DNA from: Mycolicibacterium stellerae
Lineage (GTDB): Bacteria; Actinomycetota; Actinomycetes; Mycobacteriales; Mycobacteriaceae
DNA length: 64,000 nt
Assembly (NCBI RefSeq): GCF_003719305.1
Contig: NZ_RARC01000006.1
Span: forward strand, 173,996-237,995
Direction of reading: 5' to 3'
This document shows, in pieces, positions 52,512-61,027 of this stretch. A program made the position numbers and the translations under genes. The notes under the pieces were generated by a model. It did not search any database, was not told the origin of the DNA, and worked only from the letters and a program-made list of their open reading frames with translations. Every line of letters begins with the position of its first letter. The first letter of the stretch is position 1.

Positions 52512-53504
52512 TCAGGCATTCGGGGGCGCCGTGGACCCGCGAACCACCAAGGTCGGTTCACGGGTGATGTCCACTGGGCCACCGGCCGACGAGGCGTCGT
52601 CGAGCCGTTCCACCAGCCGCTGCGTTGCTGCCGATGCCAGACCTGCGGAGTCTTGGCGAATCGTCGTCAGATCGATGTGGGCGAGCCCAGCCAACGGGCT
52701 GTCGTCGAAGCCGAGTACCGAAACCTGTTGTGGAACAGATACTCCCGCTCGGATGAGCGCATCCATCACACCTAGCGCGCAGCGGTCGTTGAAGGCGAAC
52801 ACGGCACTGGGCAAAGCATTCGAGCTGAGCATTTCCGTTGCTGCAGCTGCACCTTCGCGTTCCGTCAGGCCACCGGGACGGGTCAACTCGGGCAGCTCGG
52901 CGGCCTTCGCAGCCCGCCGATAGCCGCGGAGCCGTTCGGCGCCGCCGGGCGCCCGACCTCCGTCGAGATAGAGAATCCGGCGATGGCCGAGCCCGATCAG
53001 GTACTCCATACCGAGGACGGCGCCTGCCACGTCGTCGCTGCGGACGGCGTCGACACCCCGAACCCGTCGAACCACCACCACCACTGGAAGCCGCTGCGCC
53101 AGATCGCCGAGTTCGCGCGTCGACATCGCCGAGCCGATCAACATCAGCCCCTCGCAGCGGTCGTCGACCAACGTCCGCACCGCACGCCGCTCGTCGCGGT
53201 GCGGCGTGACCCCGCTGAGCACCACGTCGTAACCGAGTTCGTCGGCGGCGACGTACACGCCGTCGACGAGATCGGCGTGGAACTCCTGACCCGCGGTGAA
53301 GGTGACGCCGATGAGTTTGGTCCGAAGCTGACGCAGCCGACGCGCCCTCGGATCGGGGCGATAGCCGATCTCGTCGGCTGCGCGTCGCACCCGCTCGCGA
53401 GTCTGCTCGCCCGCTCCTGGTGCATCGCGCATCACGATCGACACAAGGGCGCGCGAAACACCGGCCCGTTTGGCCACATCCTCGAGCGTGGGTCTGCGCT
53501 CCAC
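52512..53504 (-). CDS. LacI family repressor of the inositol locus
   Basis: This 330-residue regulator has the helix-turn-helix PTLEDVAKRAGVSRALVSIVM, the LacI hinge (RPDPRARRLRQLRTKLIGV) and the sugar-sensing domain (VSGVTPHRDERRAV, VFAFNDRCALGVMDALIRAG, SVLGFDDSPLAGLAHIDLTTI). The start is GTG 53504. It diverges from iolG at 53599. The intervening 94 bp contain two CTAGA-CG-TTCTAG type operators around a good SigA-like promoter, so it is very likely a repressor controlling iolG and its own gene, with inositol or a derivative as inducer. Confidence 0.92.
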   Translation of the reverse strand: MERRPTLEDVAKRAGVSRALVSIVMRDAPGAGEQTRERVRRAADEIGYRPDPRARRLRQLRTKLIGVTFTAGQEFHADLVDGVYVAADELGYDVVLSGVTPHRDERRAVRTLVDDRCEGLMLIGSAMSTRELGDLAQRLPVVVVVRRVRGVDAVRSDDVAGAVLGMEYLIGLGHRRILYLDGGRAPGGAERLRGYRRAAKAAELPELTRPGGLTEREGAAAATEMLSSNALPSAVFAFNDRCALGVMDALIRAGVSVPQQVSVLGFDDSPLAGLAHIDLTTIRQDSAGLASAATQRLVERLDDASSAGGPVDITREPTLVVRGSTAPPNA

Positions 53505-53513
53505 ACGCCAAGC

Positions 53514-53527
53514 CTAGATCGTTCTAG
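53514..53527. promoter_or_regulatory. Upstream LacI-type operator O1
   Basis: CTAGATCGTTCTAG is an imperfect 14-bp palindrome (12 of 14 positions symmetric) with a central CG, as usual for LacI-family operators. It lies 9 bp before the LacI start and 54 bp centre-to-centre from O2, about five helical turns, which would allow looping and autorepression. Confidence 0.75.
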
Positions 53528-53535
53528 TGAAATTG

Positions 53536-53565
53536 TTGACGGAATCCCGGTACGGGGCCTAGCTT
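53536..53565 (+). promoter_or_regulatory. SigA-like promoter of iolG
   Basis: TTGACG (53536-53541) and TAGCTT (53560-53565) are separated by 18 bp and match -35 TTGACN and -10 TANNNT. The predicted start site near 53572 falls inside operator O2, so bound repressor would block transcription directly. Confidence 0.65.
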
Positions 53566-53567
53566 GA

Positions 53568-53581
53568 CTAGAACGTTCTAG
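53568..53581. promoter_or_regulatory. LacI-type operator O2, perfect palindrome
   Basis: CTAGAACGTTCTAG is a perfect 14-bp palindrome with central CG, overlapping the predicted iolG transcription start. It is the stronger of the two sites between the divergent lacI-type gene and iolG. Confidence 0.82.
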
Positions 53582-53598
53582 CTGATTGGAGTTCGTCG

Positions 53599-54570
53599 AT
53601 GACCAAACCGTTGAGCTTCGGCCTCATCGGAGCCGGCTGGATCGGCACCTTCCACGCCGAGACGCTGGCCAGCCGTATACCCGGTGTCCGCCTTGCGGCC
53701 GTCGCGGATCCCGATCCGCAAGCGGCAGCGCGGCTCAACGCGCCACGGACCTACCGCGATCCGCTAGAGCTCATCGCCGACACGTCCCTCGATGCCGTCG
53801 CGATCTCCTCCCCTGCCACCACGCACACCGAGCTGGTCATAGCGGCCGCTCGCGCAGGCAAGCATGTGTTCTGCGAAAAGCCGATGGCGCTGACACTGGA
53901 CGACGCGGACCGTGCCATCGCGGCCACCGACGGCGCCGGGGTGGCGCTGCAGGTCGGATTCAACCGCCGCTTCGCCGACGACTTCGCCGCCATGCGCAAC
54001 CAGATTGCGGCTGGCGCGATCGGAACACCGCAGATGTTGCGCTCGCTGACGCGTGACCCCGGTATCTCCGCCGACGTCGCCGCGCGGGTCAAGCCGTGGA
54101 CGATCTTCAACGAGACGCTGATCCACGATTTCGACACCCTCTGCTGGCTCAACCCAGATACCAGGGTCACGCAGGTCTTCGCTCAGGCCGATGCGTTGAT
54201 CCATCCCGAGCTGCGGGATGCCGGCTTCTTGGACACCGCCGTCGTCCAGCTGCGCTTCGACAACGGAGCGTTCGCAATTGCCGAGGCCAGCTTCCAGGCC
54301 GTCTACGGTTACGACGTGCGCGGTGAGGTTTTCGGCTCCGACGGCGTGTTGTTGGCGGGACGCTCGCCCGACGGCGCAGCTCCGGGCAACACCGACCTGT
54401 TCGCAGGCGCCTACGTCGCGCAGTTCGCCCACTTCGCCGATTGTGTCCGCACCGGAACCGAGCCGTCGGTGACCGGACGCGACGCCCGCGTCGCTCTCGA
54501 CATTGCCATCGCCGCGCGCGAATCGGTACAGACGGGCGCGCCTGTCGCCCTCGATCGGGTACTGCAATGA
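53599..54570 (+). CDS. iolG: Inositol 2-dehydrogenase
   Basis: This NAD-dependent dehydrogenase of 323 residues oxidises myo-inositol to scyllo-inosose. It has GLIGAGWIGTFHAETLA for NAD binding, FCEKPMAL with the catalytic lysine, QVGFNRRFADDFAAM, and NETLIHDFDTLCWL with the active-site Asp/His region. The start ATG 53599 follows a GGAG ribosome binding site. It is the first gene after the divergent LacI and its operators, and its stop overlaps the next gene by 4 bp. A second IolG-type gene at 61953 probably handles a different isomer. Confidence 0.9.
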   Translation: MTKPLSFGLIGAGWIGTFHAETLASRIPGVRLAAVADPDPQAAARLNAPRTYRDPLELIADTSLDAVAISSPATTHTELVIAAARAGKHVFCEKPMALTLDDADRAIAATDGAGVALQVGFNRRFADDFAAMRNQIAAGAIGTPQMLRSLTRDPGISADVAARVKPWTIFNETLIHDFDTLCWLNPDTRVTQVFAQADALIHPELRDAGFLDTAVVQLRFDNGAFAIAEASFQAVYGYDVRGEVFGSDGVLLAGRSPDGAAPGNTDLFAGAYVAQFAHFADCVRTGTEPSVTGRDARVALDIAIAARESVQTGAPVALDRVLQ

Positions 54571-55340
54571 CCGACTACCAGTTGGCGATCTGCGCCGAAA
54601 TGGTGTTCACCGATCTGCCACTGATCGACCGCGTCCGGCGCGTCGACGAGCTCGGCTTCGCCGTCGAGATCTGGAGCTGGCATGACAAGGACCTCGACGC
54701 GCTGGCCGCGACCGGGGCCCGCTTCTCGTCGATGACCGGCTACCTGCAGGGCGATCTGATCGACCCCGCGAGTGCCGACGAGGTCGTCCGCACGGCCGAG
54801 CTGAGCATCAAAGCCGCTGAGACGCTGGGGGTTCCGCGGCTCAACCTTCATACGGCCGAAATCGTCGACGGGAAGGCGGCACGCCCCCGCCAGCGCGCCA
54901 CCGGCCAGATGTGGCTGACCGCGCAGCGGGCGCTCGAGCGCATCGGCGAACTCGGCGATGCGGCGGGCGTCACGTTCTGCGTGGAGAACCTGAACACCAT
55001 CGTCGACCACCCGGGCGTGCCACTGGCCAGGGCGAAGGACACGTTGGCGCTCGTCGAGGGCGTCGACCATCCCAATGTACGGATGATGCTTGACCTGTAT
55101 CACGCGCAGATCGGCGAAGGGAATCTCATCGAGCTGATCCATCGCTGCGGGGACGCCATCGGCGAGGTGCAGGTTGCCGATGTGCCCGGCCGCTGCGAGC
55201 CGGGCACCGGCGAGATCAACTATCCCGCCATCGCGAGGGCTCTGCGCGACATCGGGTTCACCGGCACGGTCGGCATGGAAGCGTGGGCGTCCGGCGACAG
55301 CGAGGCGGCCCTCGACGCTTTCCGCCGCGCCTTCAGCTAG
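54567..55340 (+). CDS. Hydroxypyruvate isomerase-like / IolI-type TIM barrel
   Basis: This 257-residue TIM-barrel isomerase of the AP endonuclease 2 superfamily resembles the hydroxypyruvate isomerase family. Features are LAICAEMVFTDLPLIDRV at the start, GVTFCVENLNTIVDHPG with the metal-binding glutamate, RMMLDLYHAQIGEGN and QVADVPGRCEPGTGEINY. The VADVPGR-PGTGEI block is characteristic of Hyi proteins. In an inositol locus it may act as an inosose isomerase. It overlaps iolG by 4 bp (ATGA) and ends 16 bp before a large hairpin. Confidence 0.85.
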   Translation: MTDYQLAICAEMVFTDLPLIDRVRRVDELGFAVEIWSWHDKDLDALAATGARFSSMTGYLQGDLIDPASADEVVRTAELSIKAAETLGVPRLNLHTAEIVDGKAARPRQRATGQMWLTAQRALERIGELGDAAGVTFCVENLNTIVDHPGVPLARAKDTLALVEGVDHPNVRMMLDLYHAQIGEGNLIELIHRCGDAIGEVQVADVPGRCEPGTGEINYPAIARALRDIGFTGTVGMEAWASGDSEAALDAFRRAFS

Positions 55341-55356
55341 CGGTCACCTTCCCCGC

Positions 55357-55414
55357 CGAGCAGACGCAAAAGTTCGCAAAACCGCACGACGCGCAGAACA
55401 TTTGCGTCTGCTCG
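55357..55414. repeat. Inverted repeat of the GAGCAGACGCAAA family, copy 2 (convergent junction)
   Basis: Arms CGAGCAGACGCAAAAGTTC (55357-55375) and GAACATTTGCGTCTGCTCG (55396-55414) pair in 18 of 19 positions with a 20-nt loop. It lies between the ends of the convergent TIM-barrel and GntR genes, where it can terminate both. The arm core is identical to that of the element at 41194. Confidence 0.8.
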
Positions 55415-55423
55415 CGAAGAAAA

Positions 55424-56197
55424 TCAGCGGTCGACGAGGGTGGTGTCGAAGTAGTAGCGCGACGCGCGGTAGCAGTGCGTGCCGAACTCGACGGCGGCGC
55501 CCGAATCGTCGAACGCGGTCCGCGCCATCGTCAGCAGGGGGGCGCCCGGCTTCTCGTCGAGCAGCTTGGCCTCTGCCCTCGTCGCTCCCCTGGCGCCGAT
55601 GCGCTGGCGGGCAAGCCGGATATGCACACCGCGGGCGCGCAGCGACTGATACAGGCCGTTGCCCTCCAGTTCCTCGGCATCCGGCGCGATGTCCACCGGC
55701 AGGTGATTTGTCATCACCGCCAGCGGCTCGCCGTTCGCACTGCGCAGCCGGTGGATCGACACCACCTCGCGGTCGTCTTTCAGGCTGAGCTCGCGCGCGA
55801 CCTCCTCGTCGGGCGGCCCGACGTGGTAGTCGAGCAGCTGAGTCGTCGGCTCCTGGCCTGCCCGCGTCAGGTCGTCGAACAGGCTCGTTAGCTCGACGCG
55901 TCGATGCACCGGGCTCTGCACAACCTGGGTGCCCACCCCGCGCTTGCGAACCAGCAGGCCCTTGTCGACGAGTTCCTGGATGGCGCGCCGGGTCGTCGGC
56001 CGCGACAAAGTCAGCCTTTTCGCCAGCGCCAGTTCGTTTTCGAACCGATCCCCCGGCGACAGCTCGCCGTCCCGAATCGCGGCTTCGATGGCCTGGGCAA
56101 GTTGATAGTAGAGAGGGACAGGACTCGACCTGTCGAGCTCCACCGCCACGGGCACGTTGTCTCCGATCTCGGGTCCGACAAGATCCGACAAGATCAA
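55424..56197 (-). CDS. GntR family transcriptional regulator (HutC subfamily), probable inositol regulator
   Basis: This regulator of up to 257 residues has the GntR winged helix (PVPLYYQLAQAIEAAIRDGE and LTLSRPTTRRAIQELVDKGL) and a UTRA ligand domain (TSLFDDLTRAGQEPTTQLL, then VSIHRLRSANGEPLAVMTNHL). The start is uncertain: TTG 56197 gives the full frame, while GTG codons at 56155, 56149 or 56143 just before ELDRSSPVPLYY are equally plausible. It diverges from iolC. A small TGTC-AG-GACA dyad lies between them. It probably controls the iolC-iolA operon in response to an inositol catabolite. Confidence 0.88.
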   Translation of the reverse strand: MILSDLVGPEIGDNVPVAVELDRSSPVPLYYQLAQAIEAAIRDGELSPGDRFENELALAKRLTLSRPTTRRAIQELVDKGLLVRKRGVGTQVVQSPVHRRVELTSLFDDLTRAGQEPTTQLLDYHVGPPDEEVARELSLKDDREVVSIHRLRSANGEPLAVMTNHLPVDIAPDAEELEGNGLYQSLRARGVHIRLARQRIGARGATRAEAKLLDEKPGAPLLTMARTAFDDSGAAVEFGTHCYRASRYYFDTTLVDR

Positions 56198-56231
56198 GGT
56201 AGCTGAATACTAGCACCGCCCGATTAAAAGT

Positions 56232-56246
56232 TAGAATGTCAGGACA
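56232..56246 (+). promoter_or_regulatory. Candidate iolC promoter -10 and GntR operator
   Basis: TAGAAT (56232-56237) fits TANNNT and is directly followed by the dyad TGTC-AG-GACA (56237-56246), placed at the predicted start site. No strong -35 is seen. This would put the GntR-type regulator across the start of the iolC operon and just ahead of its own gene. Confidence 0.45.
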
Positions 56247-56314
56247 AACTATTGACAGCCCGGAGTGTCGCGGTGCACAGTCGTACGCACACCAACAACT
56301 GCCGGAGGGCGAAC

Positions 56315-57286
56315 TTGACCACCACGCAGCCGTTAGACGTGCTCGCCATCGGGCGAAGCGGCGTCGACATCTATCCCCTCCAGATCGGCGTCGGCCTGGA
56401 GGATGTCGAGTCGTTCGGCAAGTTCCTCGGAGGCAGCGCCGCCAACGTCGCAGTGGCCGCCGCCCGACTTGGCAACCACACCGCGCTGATCTCTGGCGTC
56501 GGAGCCGACCCGTTCGGGACTTTCGTCCGCAACGAGCTGGCGCGGCTCGGCGTCGACAACGCGTTCGTGTCGACCCACGACGAGTACCCGACGCCGGTGA
56601 CGTTCTGCGAGATCTTCCCGCCAGACGATTTCCCGCTGTACTTCTACCGTCGGCCGAGCGCGCCCGACCTTCAGATCGGCCCCGACGAGATCGACGTCGA
56701 CGCCGTCCGCTCCGCCAAACTGTATTGGTCGACGGTCACCGGGCTGTCCGAGGAACCCAGCCGCAGTGCGCATTTCGCGGCATGGGAGGCACGCGCAAGA
56801 GCCAGGCACACCGTGCTCGACCTCGACTACCGGCCGATGTTCTGGGAGTCGCCCGCCGCAGCGACCGAGCAGGTGCAGCGGGCGCTGCAGCACGTGACGG
56901 TCGCGGTCGGCAACCGCGAAGAGTGCGAGATCGCGGTCGGCGAGAGCAATCCGCAGCGCGCGGCCGACGCCCTGTTGGACTTGGGCGTCGAGCTCGCCAT
57001 CGTCAAGCAGGGCCCCCGCGGCGTGTTGGGCAAGACCCGGCACACGCATGTCAACGTCGCACCAAACGAGGTGGACGTGGTCAACGGCCTTGGCGCGGGA
57101 GATGCGTTCGGCGGCAGCCTGTGCCACGGTCTGCTGCACGGCTGGCCGCTGGAAAAGACCCTGCGGTACGCGAACGCCGCAGGCGCGATCGTCGCATCCC
57201 GGCTCGAATGCTCGACGGCGATGCCGACGGCACAAGAGGTCGCCGCGCTGGCCGACCAGACCGCAGTGGAGGCCGTCAATGTCTGA
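56315..57286 (+). CDS. iolC: 5-dehydro-2-deoxygluconokinase
   Basis: This PfkB-family kinase phosphorylates 2-deoxy-5-keto-gluconate in inositol breakdown. The 323-residue protein has LDVLAIGRSGVDIYPLQIG, SFGKFLGGSAANVAVAAARLG for substrate binding, and the catalytic NGLGAGDAFGGSL. I choose TTG 56315 because GGAGGG lies 6 bp upstream and homology begins there; the ATG-like frame from 56252 would overlap the putative promoter elements. Its stop overlaps the following gene by 8 bp. Confidence 0.93.
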   Translation: MTTTQPLDVLAIGRSGVDIYPLQIGVGLEDVESFGKFLGGSAANVAVAAARLGNHTALISGVGADPFGTFVRNELARLGVDNAFVSTHDEYPTPVTFCEIFPPDDFPLYFYRRPSAPDLQIGPDEIDVDAVRSAKLYWSTVTGLSEEPSRSAHFAAWEARARARHTVLDLDYRPMFWESPAAATEQVQRALQHVTVAVGNREECEIAVGESNPQRAADALLDLGVELAIVKQGPRGVLGKTRHTHVNVAPNEVDVVNGLGAGDAFGGSLCHGLLHGWPLEKTLRYANAAGAIVASRLECSTAMPTAQEVAALADQTAVEAVNV

Positions 57287-58190
57287 CGCTGTGTGCAAGG
57301 ACTACACCCAGATCACCGAGGTGCGCGCGTCCGACCCGCAAGCAGTCGAGCGGGCGTGGCAGACGCGCACCATCCGGCCCGCGGTGCGGGGTAACGGCAG
57401 GCTGATGATCGTCGCCGCCGACCACCCCGCCCGCGGTGCCCTCGGTGTCGGGTCACGGCCGACCGCCATGAACAGCCGCACCGACCTACTCGACCGGCTG
57501 CGGGCTGCCTTGGCCGACCCCGGCGTCGACGGCGTCCTTGCGACCTCCGACATCCTCGACGACCTGCTGTTGCTGGGCGCGCTGGAGGACAAGGTCGTGT
57601 TCTCCTCGATGAACCGCGGCGGCCTCGCGGGCGCACGGTTCGAACTCGACGACCGCATGACGGCCGCCACCGCGGCGGCCACTGCCGCCGCCCGGATGAA
57701 CGGCGGAAAGATGTTGTGCCGCATCGATCTCGACGATGCCGGCACCGTGTCGACGCTGGAAGCGTGTGCGCGCGCCATCGATGAACTGGCGTCCCACGGT
57801 CTGATCGCGATGCTGGAGCCGTTCATGTCATCGCGGGTCAACGGCAAGGTGTGCAACGACCTGAGCCCCGATGCGGTGATCAAGTCCGTACACATCGGAC
57901 AGGGCCTCGGCTCCACGTCCGCCTACACCTGGATGAAGCTTCCAGTTGTCGAGGAGATGGACCGCGTCATGGAGTCGACAACGCTGCCGACCCTGCTGCT
58001 TGGCGGTGACCCCGCTGATCCGGACGAGGCGTTCGCCAGCTGGGAGAAGGCGTTGGCGCTGCCGTCGGTGCGCGGGCTCATCGTGGGGCGGACACTGCTC
58101 TATCCCGCAGACGACGACGTCAGCGCGGCGGTGGCAACCGCGGTGTCGATGGTGAGGACCGGGGCGAGCGTAGCGACGGGGAAGGCTTAA
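57279..58190 (+). CDS. Cgl0158-family TIM-barrel aldolase, probable IolJ functional equivalent
   Basis: This 303-residue protein belongs to the beta/alpha-barrel group annotated as Cgl0158 family in actinobacteria, related to DeoC/LacD aldolases. Seen are MIVAADHPARGALGVG at the start, GVLATSDILDDLLLLGAL, and a possible Schiff-base lysine in YTWMKLPVVEEM. In iol loci it sits where a class I or II 2-deoxy-5-keto-gluconate-6-phosphate aldolase is needed, giving dihydroxyacetone phosphate and malonate semialdehyde; no other aldolase gene is present here. The ATG at 57279 overlaps iolC, showing tight coupling to the kinase that makes its substrate. Confidence 0.82.
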   Translation: MSDAVCKDYTQITEVRASDPQAVERAWQTRTIRPAVRGNGRLMIVAADHPARGALGVGSRPTAMNSRTDLLDRLRAALADPGVDGVLATSDILDDLLLLGALEDKVVFSSMNRGGLAGARFELDDRMTAATAAATAAARMNGGKMLCRIDLDDAGTVSTLEACARAIDELASHGLIAMLEPFMSSRVNGKVCNDLSPDAVIKSVHIGQGLGSTSAYTWMKLPVVEEMDRVMESTTLPTLLLGGDPADPDEAFASWEKALALPSVRGLIVGRTLLYPADDDVSAAVATAVSMVRTGASVATGKA

Positions 58191-58192
58191 GC

Positions 58193-59062
58193 ATGCACAG
58201 CAAGTACTACATCCCTGCGAACAGCGCGACCCTCCCCTACACCGTCGACGTGACACCCGAATCCGCCGGCTGGTCAGAGGCGAGCCTGTGGGTGGTCGAG
58301 ATAGCGCCAAACCAGGAACTCGCGTTGTCCACCGATGGCATCGAGGTGATGATCCTGCCGCTGGCCGGCGGCGGCACCGTGCACTGTGACGACCAGGCGT
58401 TCGAATTGTCACCGCGCGCATCGGTTTTCGACGGTCCCGCCGACATGGTCTACATCGGCACCGGCCAGAGCTATACCGTGCGCGGCGAGGGCAGGCTCGC
58501 AATCTGCGGCGCGCGCGCCAAGCGGCAGCTGCCCAATCGAAGGGTGGCCGCCGCGGACGTGTCCGTCGAGCTGCGCGGGACGGGCAACTGCAGCAGGCAG
58601 GTGCACAACTTTGGCACGGCGGGCGTTTTCGACGCCGACTCGCTGATCGCCTGCGAGGTGATCACGCCCGGCGGCAACTGGTCGAGCTATCCCGCACACA
58701 AGCACGACGAAGAGACACCGGTCGAGTCGGCGCTCGAAGAGATCTACTACTTCGAGATCGCCTCCGGCCCAGACGATTCAAGAGGCTTTGGCTATCACCG
58801 CGTGTACGGCACACCGAGCAGACCGATCGAGGTCCTCGAAGAGGTGCGCACCGGTGACGTCGTGCTGGTGCCGCACGGCTACCACGGGCCGTCCGTCGCG
58901 GCGCCCGGCTATCACATGTACTACCTCAACGTGATGGCCGGCTCCGGCGAGGAACGGGCCTGGAAGATCGTCGACGATCCGGAGCACGCCTGGTTGCGCG
59001 GTACGTGGGAAGACCAGGCCGTCGACCCGCGGCTGCCCCTGCATACCAAGCCATCTGAATAG
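58193..59062 (+). CDS. iolB: 5-deoxy-glucuronate isomerase
   Basis: This 289-residue bicupin converts 5-deoxy-glucuronate to 2-deoxy-5-keto-gluconate. It has a cupin motif in the C-terminal half with metal ligands in YPAHKHDEETPVESALEEIYYFE and the later PHGYHGPSVAAPGYHMYYLNVMAG. Length and these blocks are standard for IolB. It begins at ATG 58193, 2 bp after the aldolase stop, and is followed by iolD after 9 bp. Confidence 0.96.
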   Translation: MHSKYYIPANSATLPYTVDVTPESAGWSEASLWVVEIAPNQELALSTDGIEVMILPLAGGGTVHCDDQAFELSPRASVFDGPADMVYIGTGQSYTVRGEGRLAICGARAKRQLPNRRVAAADVSVELRGTGNCSRQVHNFGTAGVFDADSLIACEVITPGGNWSSYPAHKHDEETPVESALEEIYYFEIASGPDDSRGFGYHRVYGTPSRPIEVLEEVRTGDVVLVPHGYHGPSVAAPGYHMYYLNVMAGSGEERAWKIVDDPEHAWLRGTWEDQAVDPRLPLHTKPSE

Positions 59063-59071
59063 GAGTGTGAC

Positions 59072-61024
59072 GTGGTCTCCAAAGCATCCGCGTTCAAGCC
59101 GCCGCACAACGAGCCGACGGTGCGGCTCACCGTCGCCCAGGCGGTCGTTCGGTTCCTGGCCAACCAGTACGTCGAGCGTGACGGCGAACGCAGCAAGTTC
59201 TTCGCTGGCTGCCTCGGCATCTTCGGCCACGGCAACGTGGCAGGCATGGGCCAGGCGCTGCTGCAGGCCGAGCTCGAGGCCGAGCGGACAGGCACCGAAC
59301 CAGGGCTGCGATATGTGTTGGGCCGCAATGAGCAGGCGATGGTACACACGGCCGCCGCGTACGCCAGGCAGAAGGATCGGCTCCAGACGTGGGCGGTGAC
59401 CGCCAGCATCGGGCCGGGGTCCACCAACATGCTCACCGGCGCCGCATTGGCCACCATCAACCGGCTACCCGTTCTGCTGCTGCCCTCGGACACGTTCGCG
59501 ACAAGGGTCAGCGCGCCGGTGTTGCAGGACCTCGAGCAGCCGCACGACAACGAGATGACCGTCAACGACGCGTTCAAGCCGCTGTCGCGCTTCTTCGACC
59601 GGGTGTGGCGGCCGGAGCAGTTGCCCGCGGCCCTGCTGGGTGCGATGCGTGTCCTCACCGACCCGGTCGAGACCGGCGCGGCCACCATCGCGTTGCCGCA
59701 GGACGTCCAGGCCGAGGCGTTCGACTGGCCGGAATCGCTTTTCGCCGAACGCACTTGGCACGTGGCCTGCCCGCTGCCTGAGCGGACCGTGGTCGCACAT
59801 GCCGCGGAGATCATCGCGTCCGCGCAGCGTCCGCTCATCGTCGCGGGTGGTGGGGCCATCTACTCCGATGCCAACGACGCACTGGCGGCATTCGTCGAGC
59901 AGACCGGAATCCCGGTGTCGGAGACCCAGGCAGGCAAGGGCTCACTTCCCTACGATCATCCGCAGTCGGTCGGCTCGGTCGGATCGACGGGAAGCACAGC
60001 GGCAAACGCGTTGGCCGCCGAAGCTGACGTCGTCATCGGAATCGGAACCCGCTACAGCGATTTCACCAGCGCATCGCGAACCGCGTTCAACAATCCGGAC
60101 GTCCGCTTCGTCAACATCAACGTGGCCTCGTTCGACGGGGTCAAGCAGGGCGGCCTTTCGATCGTCGCCGACGCGCGCGAAGCCATCGAGGCGCTGTCGG
60201 CGGCGCTCGGCGACTACTCGGTGAGCGACGACTACCGTACGCGGACAATCGAACTCGCCACCGAGTGGGATGACACCGTCACCGCGGCGTACCGCGTCGA
60301 GGACGACGGCAGCGCCCTGAACCAGAGCCAGGTCATCGGGTTGGCGAACACGTTGTCCGACCCGCGGGACGTCGTCGTGTGCGCGGCCGGCTCCATGCCA
60401 GGAGACCTGCACAAGCTGTGGCGCACCCGCGACCGCAAGGGCTATCACGTCGAGTACGGCTACTCGTGCATGGGATACGAGGTCGCAGGAGGCATCGGCG
60501 TGCGGATGGCCAGCCCCGACCGCGATGTGTTCGTCCTGGTCGGCGACGGCTCCTACCTGATGATGGCCACCGAGTTGGTGACCGCTGTCCAGGAAGGTGT
60601 CAAGGTCATCCTGGTGCTGGTGCAGAATCACGGCTTCGCTTCCATCGGCTCGCTCTCGGAGTCCCTGGGGTCCCAGCGATTCGGCACCTCTTATCGCTAT
60701 CGCGACGATTCCGGCCGGCTGGCCGGCGACAAGCTGCCCGTCGACCTGGCGGCCAACGCGGCCAGCCTGGGCGCCGAGGTGATCAAGGTGACGACGGCAG
60801 CGGAGTTCACCGACGCGGTCAAGGTGGCCAAGGCCAACGAGCACACCACCGTGATCCATGTCGAAACCGATCCATTGATCTACGCGCCGGACAGCCAGTC
60901 CTGGTGGGACGTTCCCGTCAGCCAGGCCTCGGAATTGGAGTCCACACAGCAGGCGTACGAGACGTACGCCGAGTGGAAGAAGGTCCAGCGCCCGTACACG
61001 AAACCCTACGACGCGAAGGACTGA
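59072..61024 (+). CDS. iolD: 3D-(3,5/4)-trihydroxycyclohexane-1,2-dione hydrolase (acylhydrolase, decyclizing)
   Basis: This thiamine diphosphate enzyme of 650 residues opens the inositol-derived ring. The N-terminal pyrimidine-binding domain includes GIFGHGNVAGMGQAL and a glutamate-equivalent region YVLGRNEQAMVHTAAAYAR. The central domain follows, and the C-terminal TPP motif is LVGDGSYLMMATELVTAVQEGVKV with VLVQNHGFASIGSLSES. The start GTG 59072 is preceded by TAGGAGTG. It lies between iolB and iolE in the usual order. Confidence 0.96.
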   Translation: MVSKASAFKPPHNEPTVRLTVAQAVVRFLANQYVERDGERSKFFAGCLGIFGHGNVAGMGQALLQAELEAERTGTEPGLRYVLGRNEQAMVHTAAAYARQKDRLQTWAVTASIGPGSTNMLTGAALATINRLPVLLLPSDTFATRVSAPVLQDLEQPHDNEMTVNDAFKPLSRFFDRVWRPEQLPAALLGAMRVLTDPVETGAATIALPQDVQAEAFDWPESLFAERTWHVACPLPERTVVAHAAEIIASAQRPLIVAGGGAIYSDANDALAAFVEQTGIPVSETQAGKGSLPYDHPQSVGSVGSTGSTAANALAAEADVVIGIGTRYSDFTSASRTAFNNPDVRFVNINVASFDGVKQGGLSIVADAREAIEALSAALGDYSVSDDYRTRTIELATEWDDTVTAAYRVEDDGSALNQSQVIGLANTLSDPRDVVVCAAGSMPGDLHKLWRTRDRKGYHVEYGYSCMGYEVAGGIGVRMASPDRDVFVLVGDGSYLMMATELVTAVQEGVKVILVLVQNHGFASIGSLSESLGSQRFGTSYRYRDDSGRLAGDKLPVDLAANAASLGAEVIKVTTAAEFTDAVKVAKANEHTTVIHVETDPLIYAPDSQSWWDVPVSQASELESTQQAYETYAEWKKVQRPYTKPYDAKD

Positions 61025-61027
61025 TCG

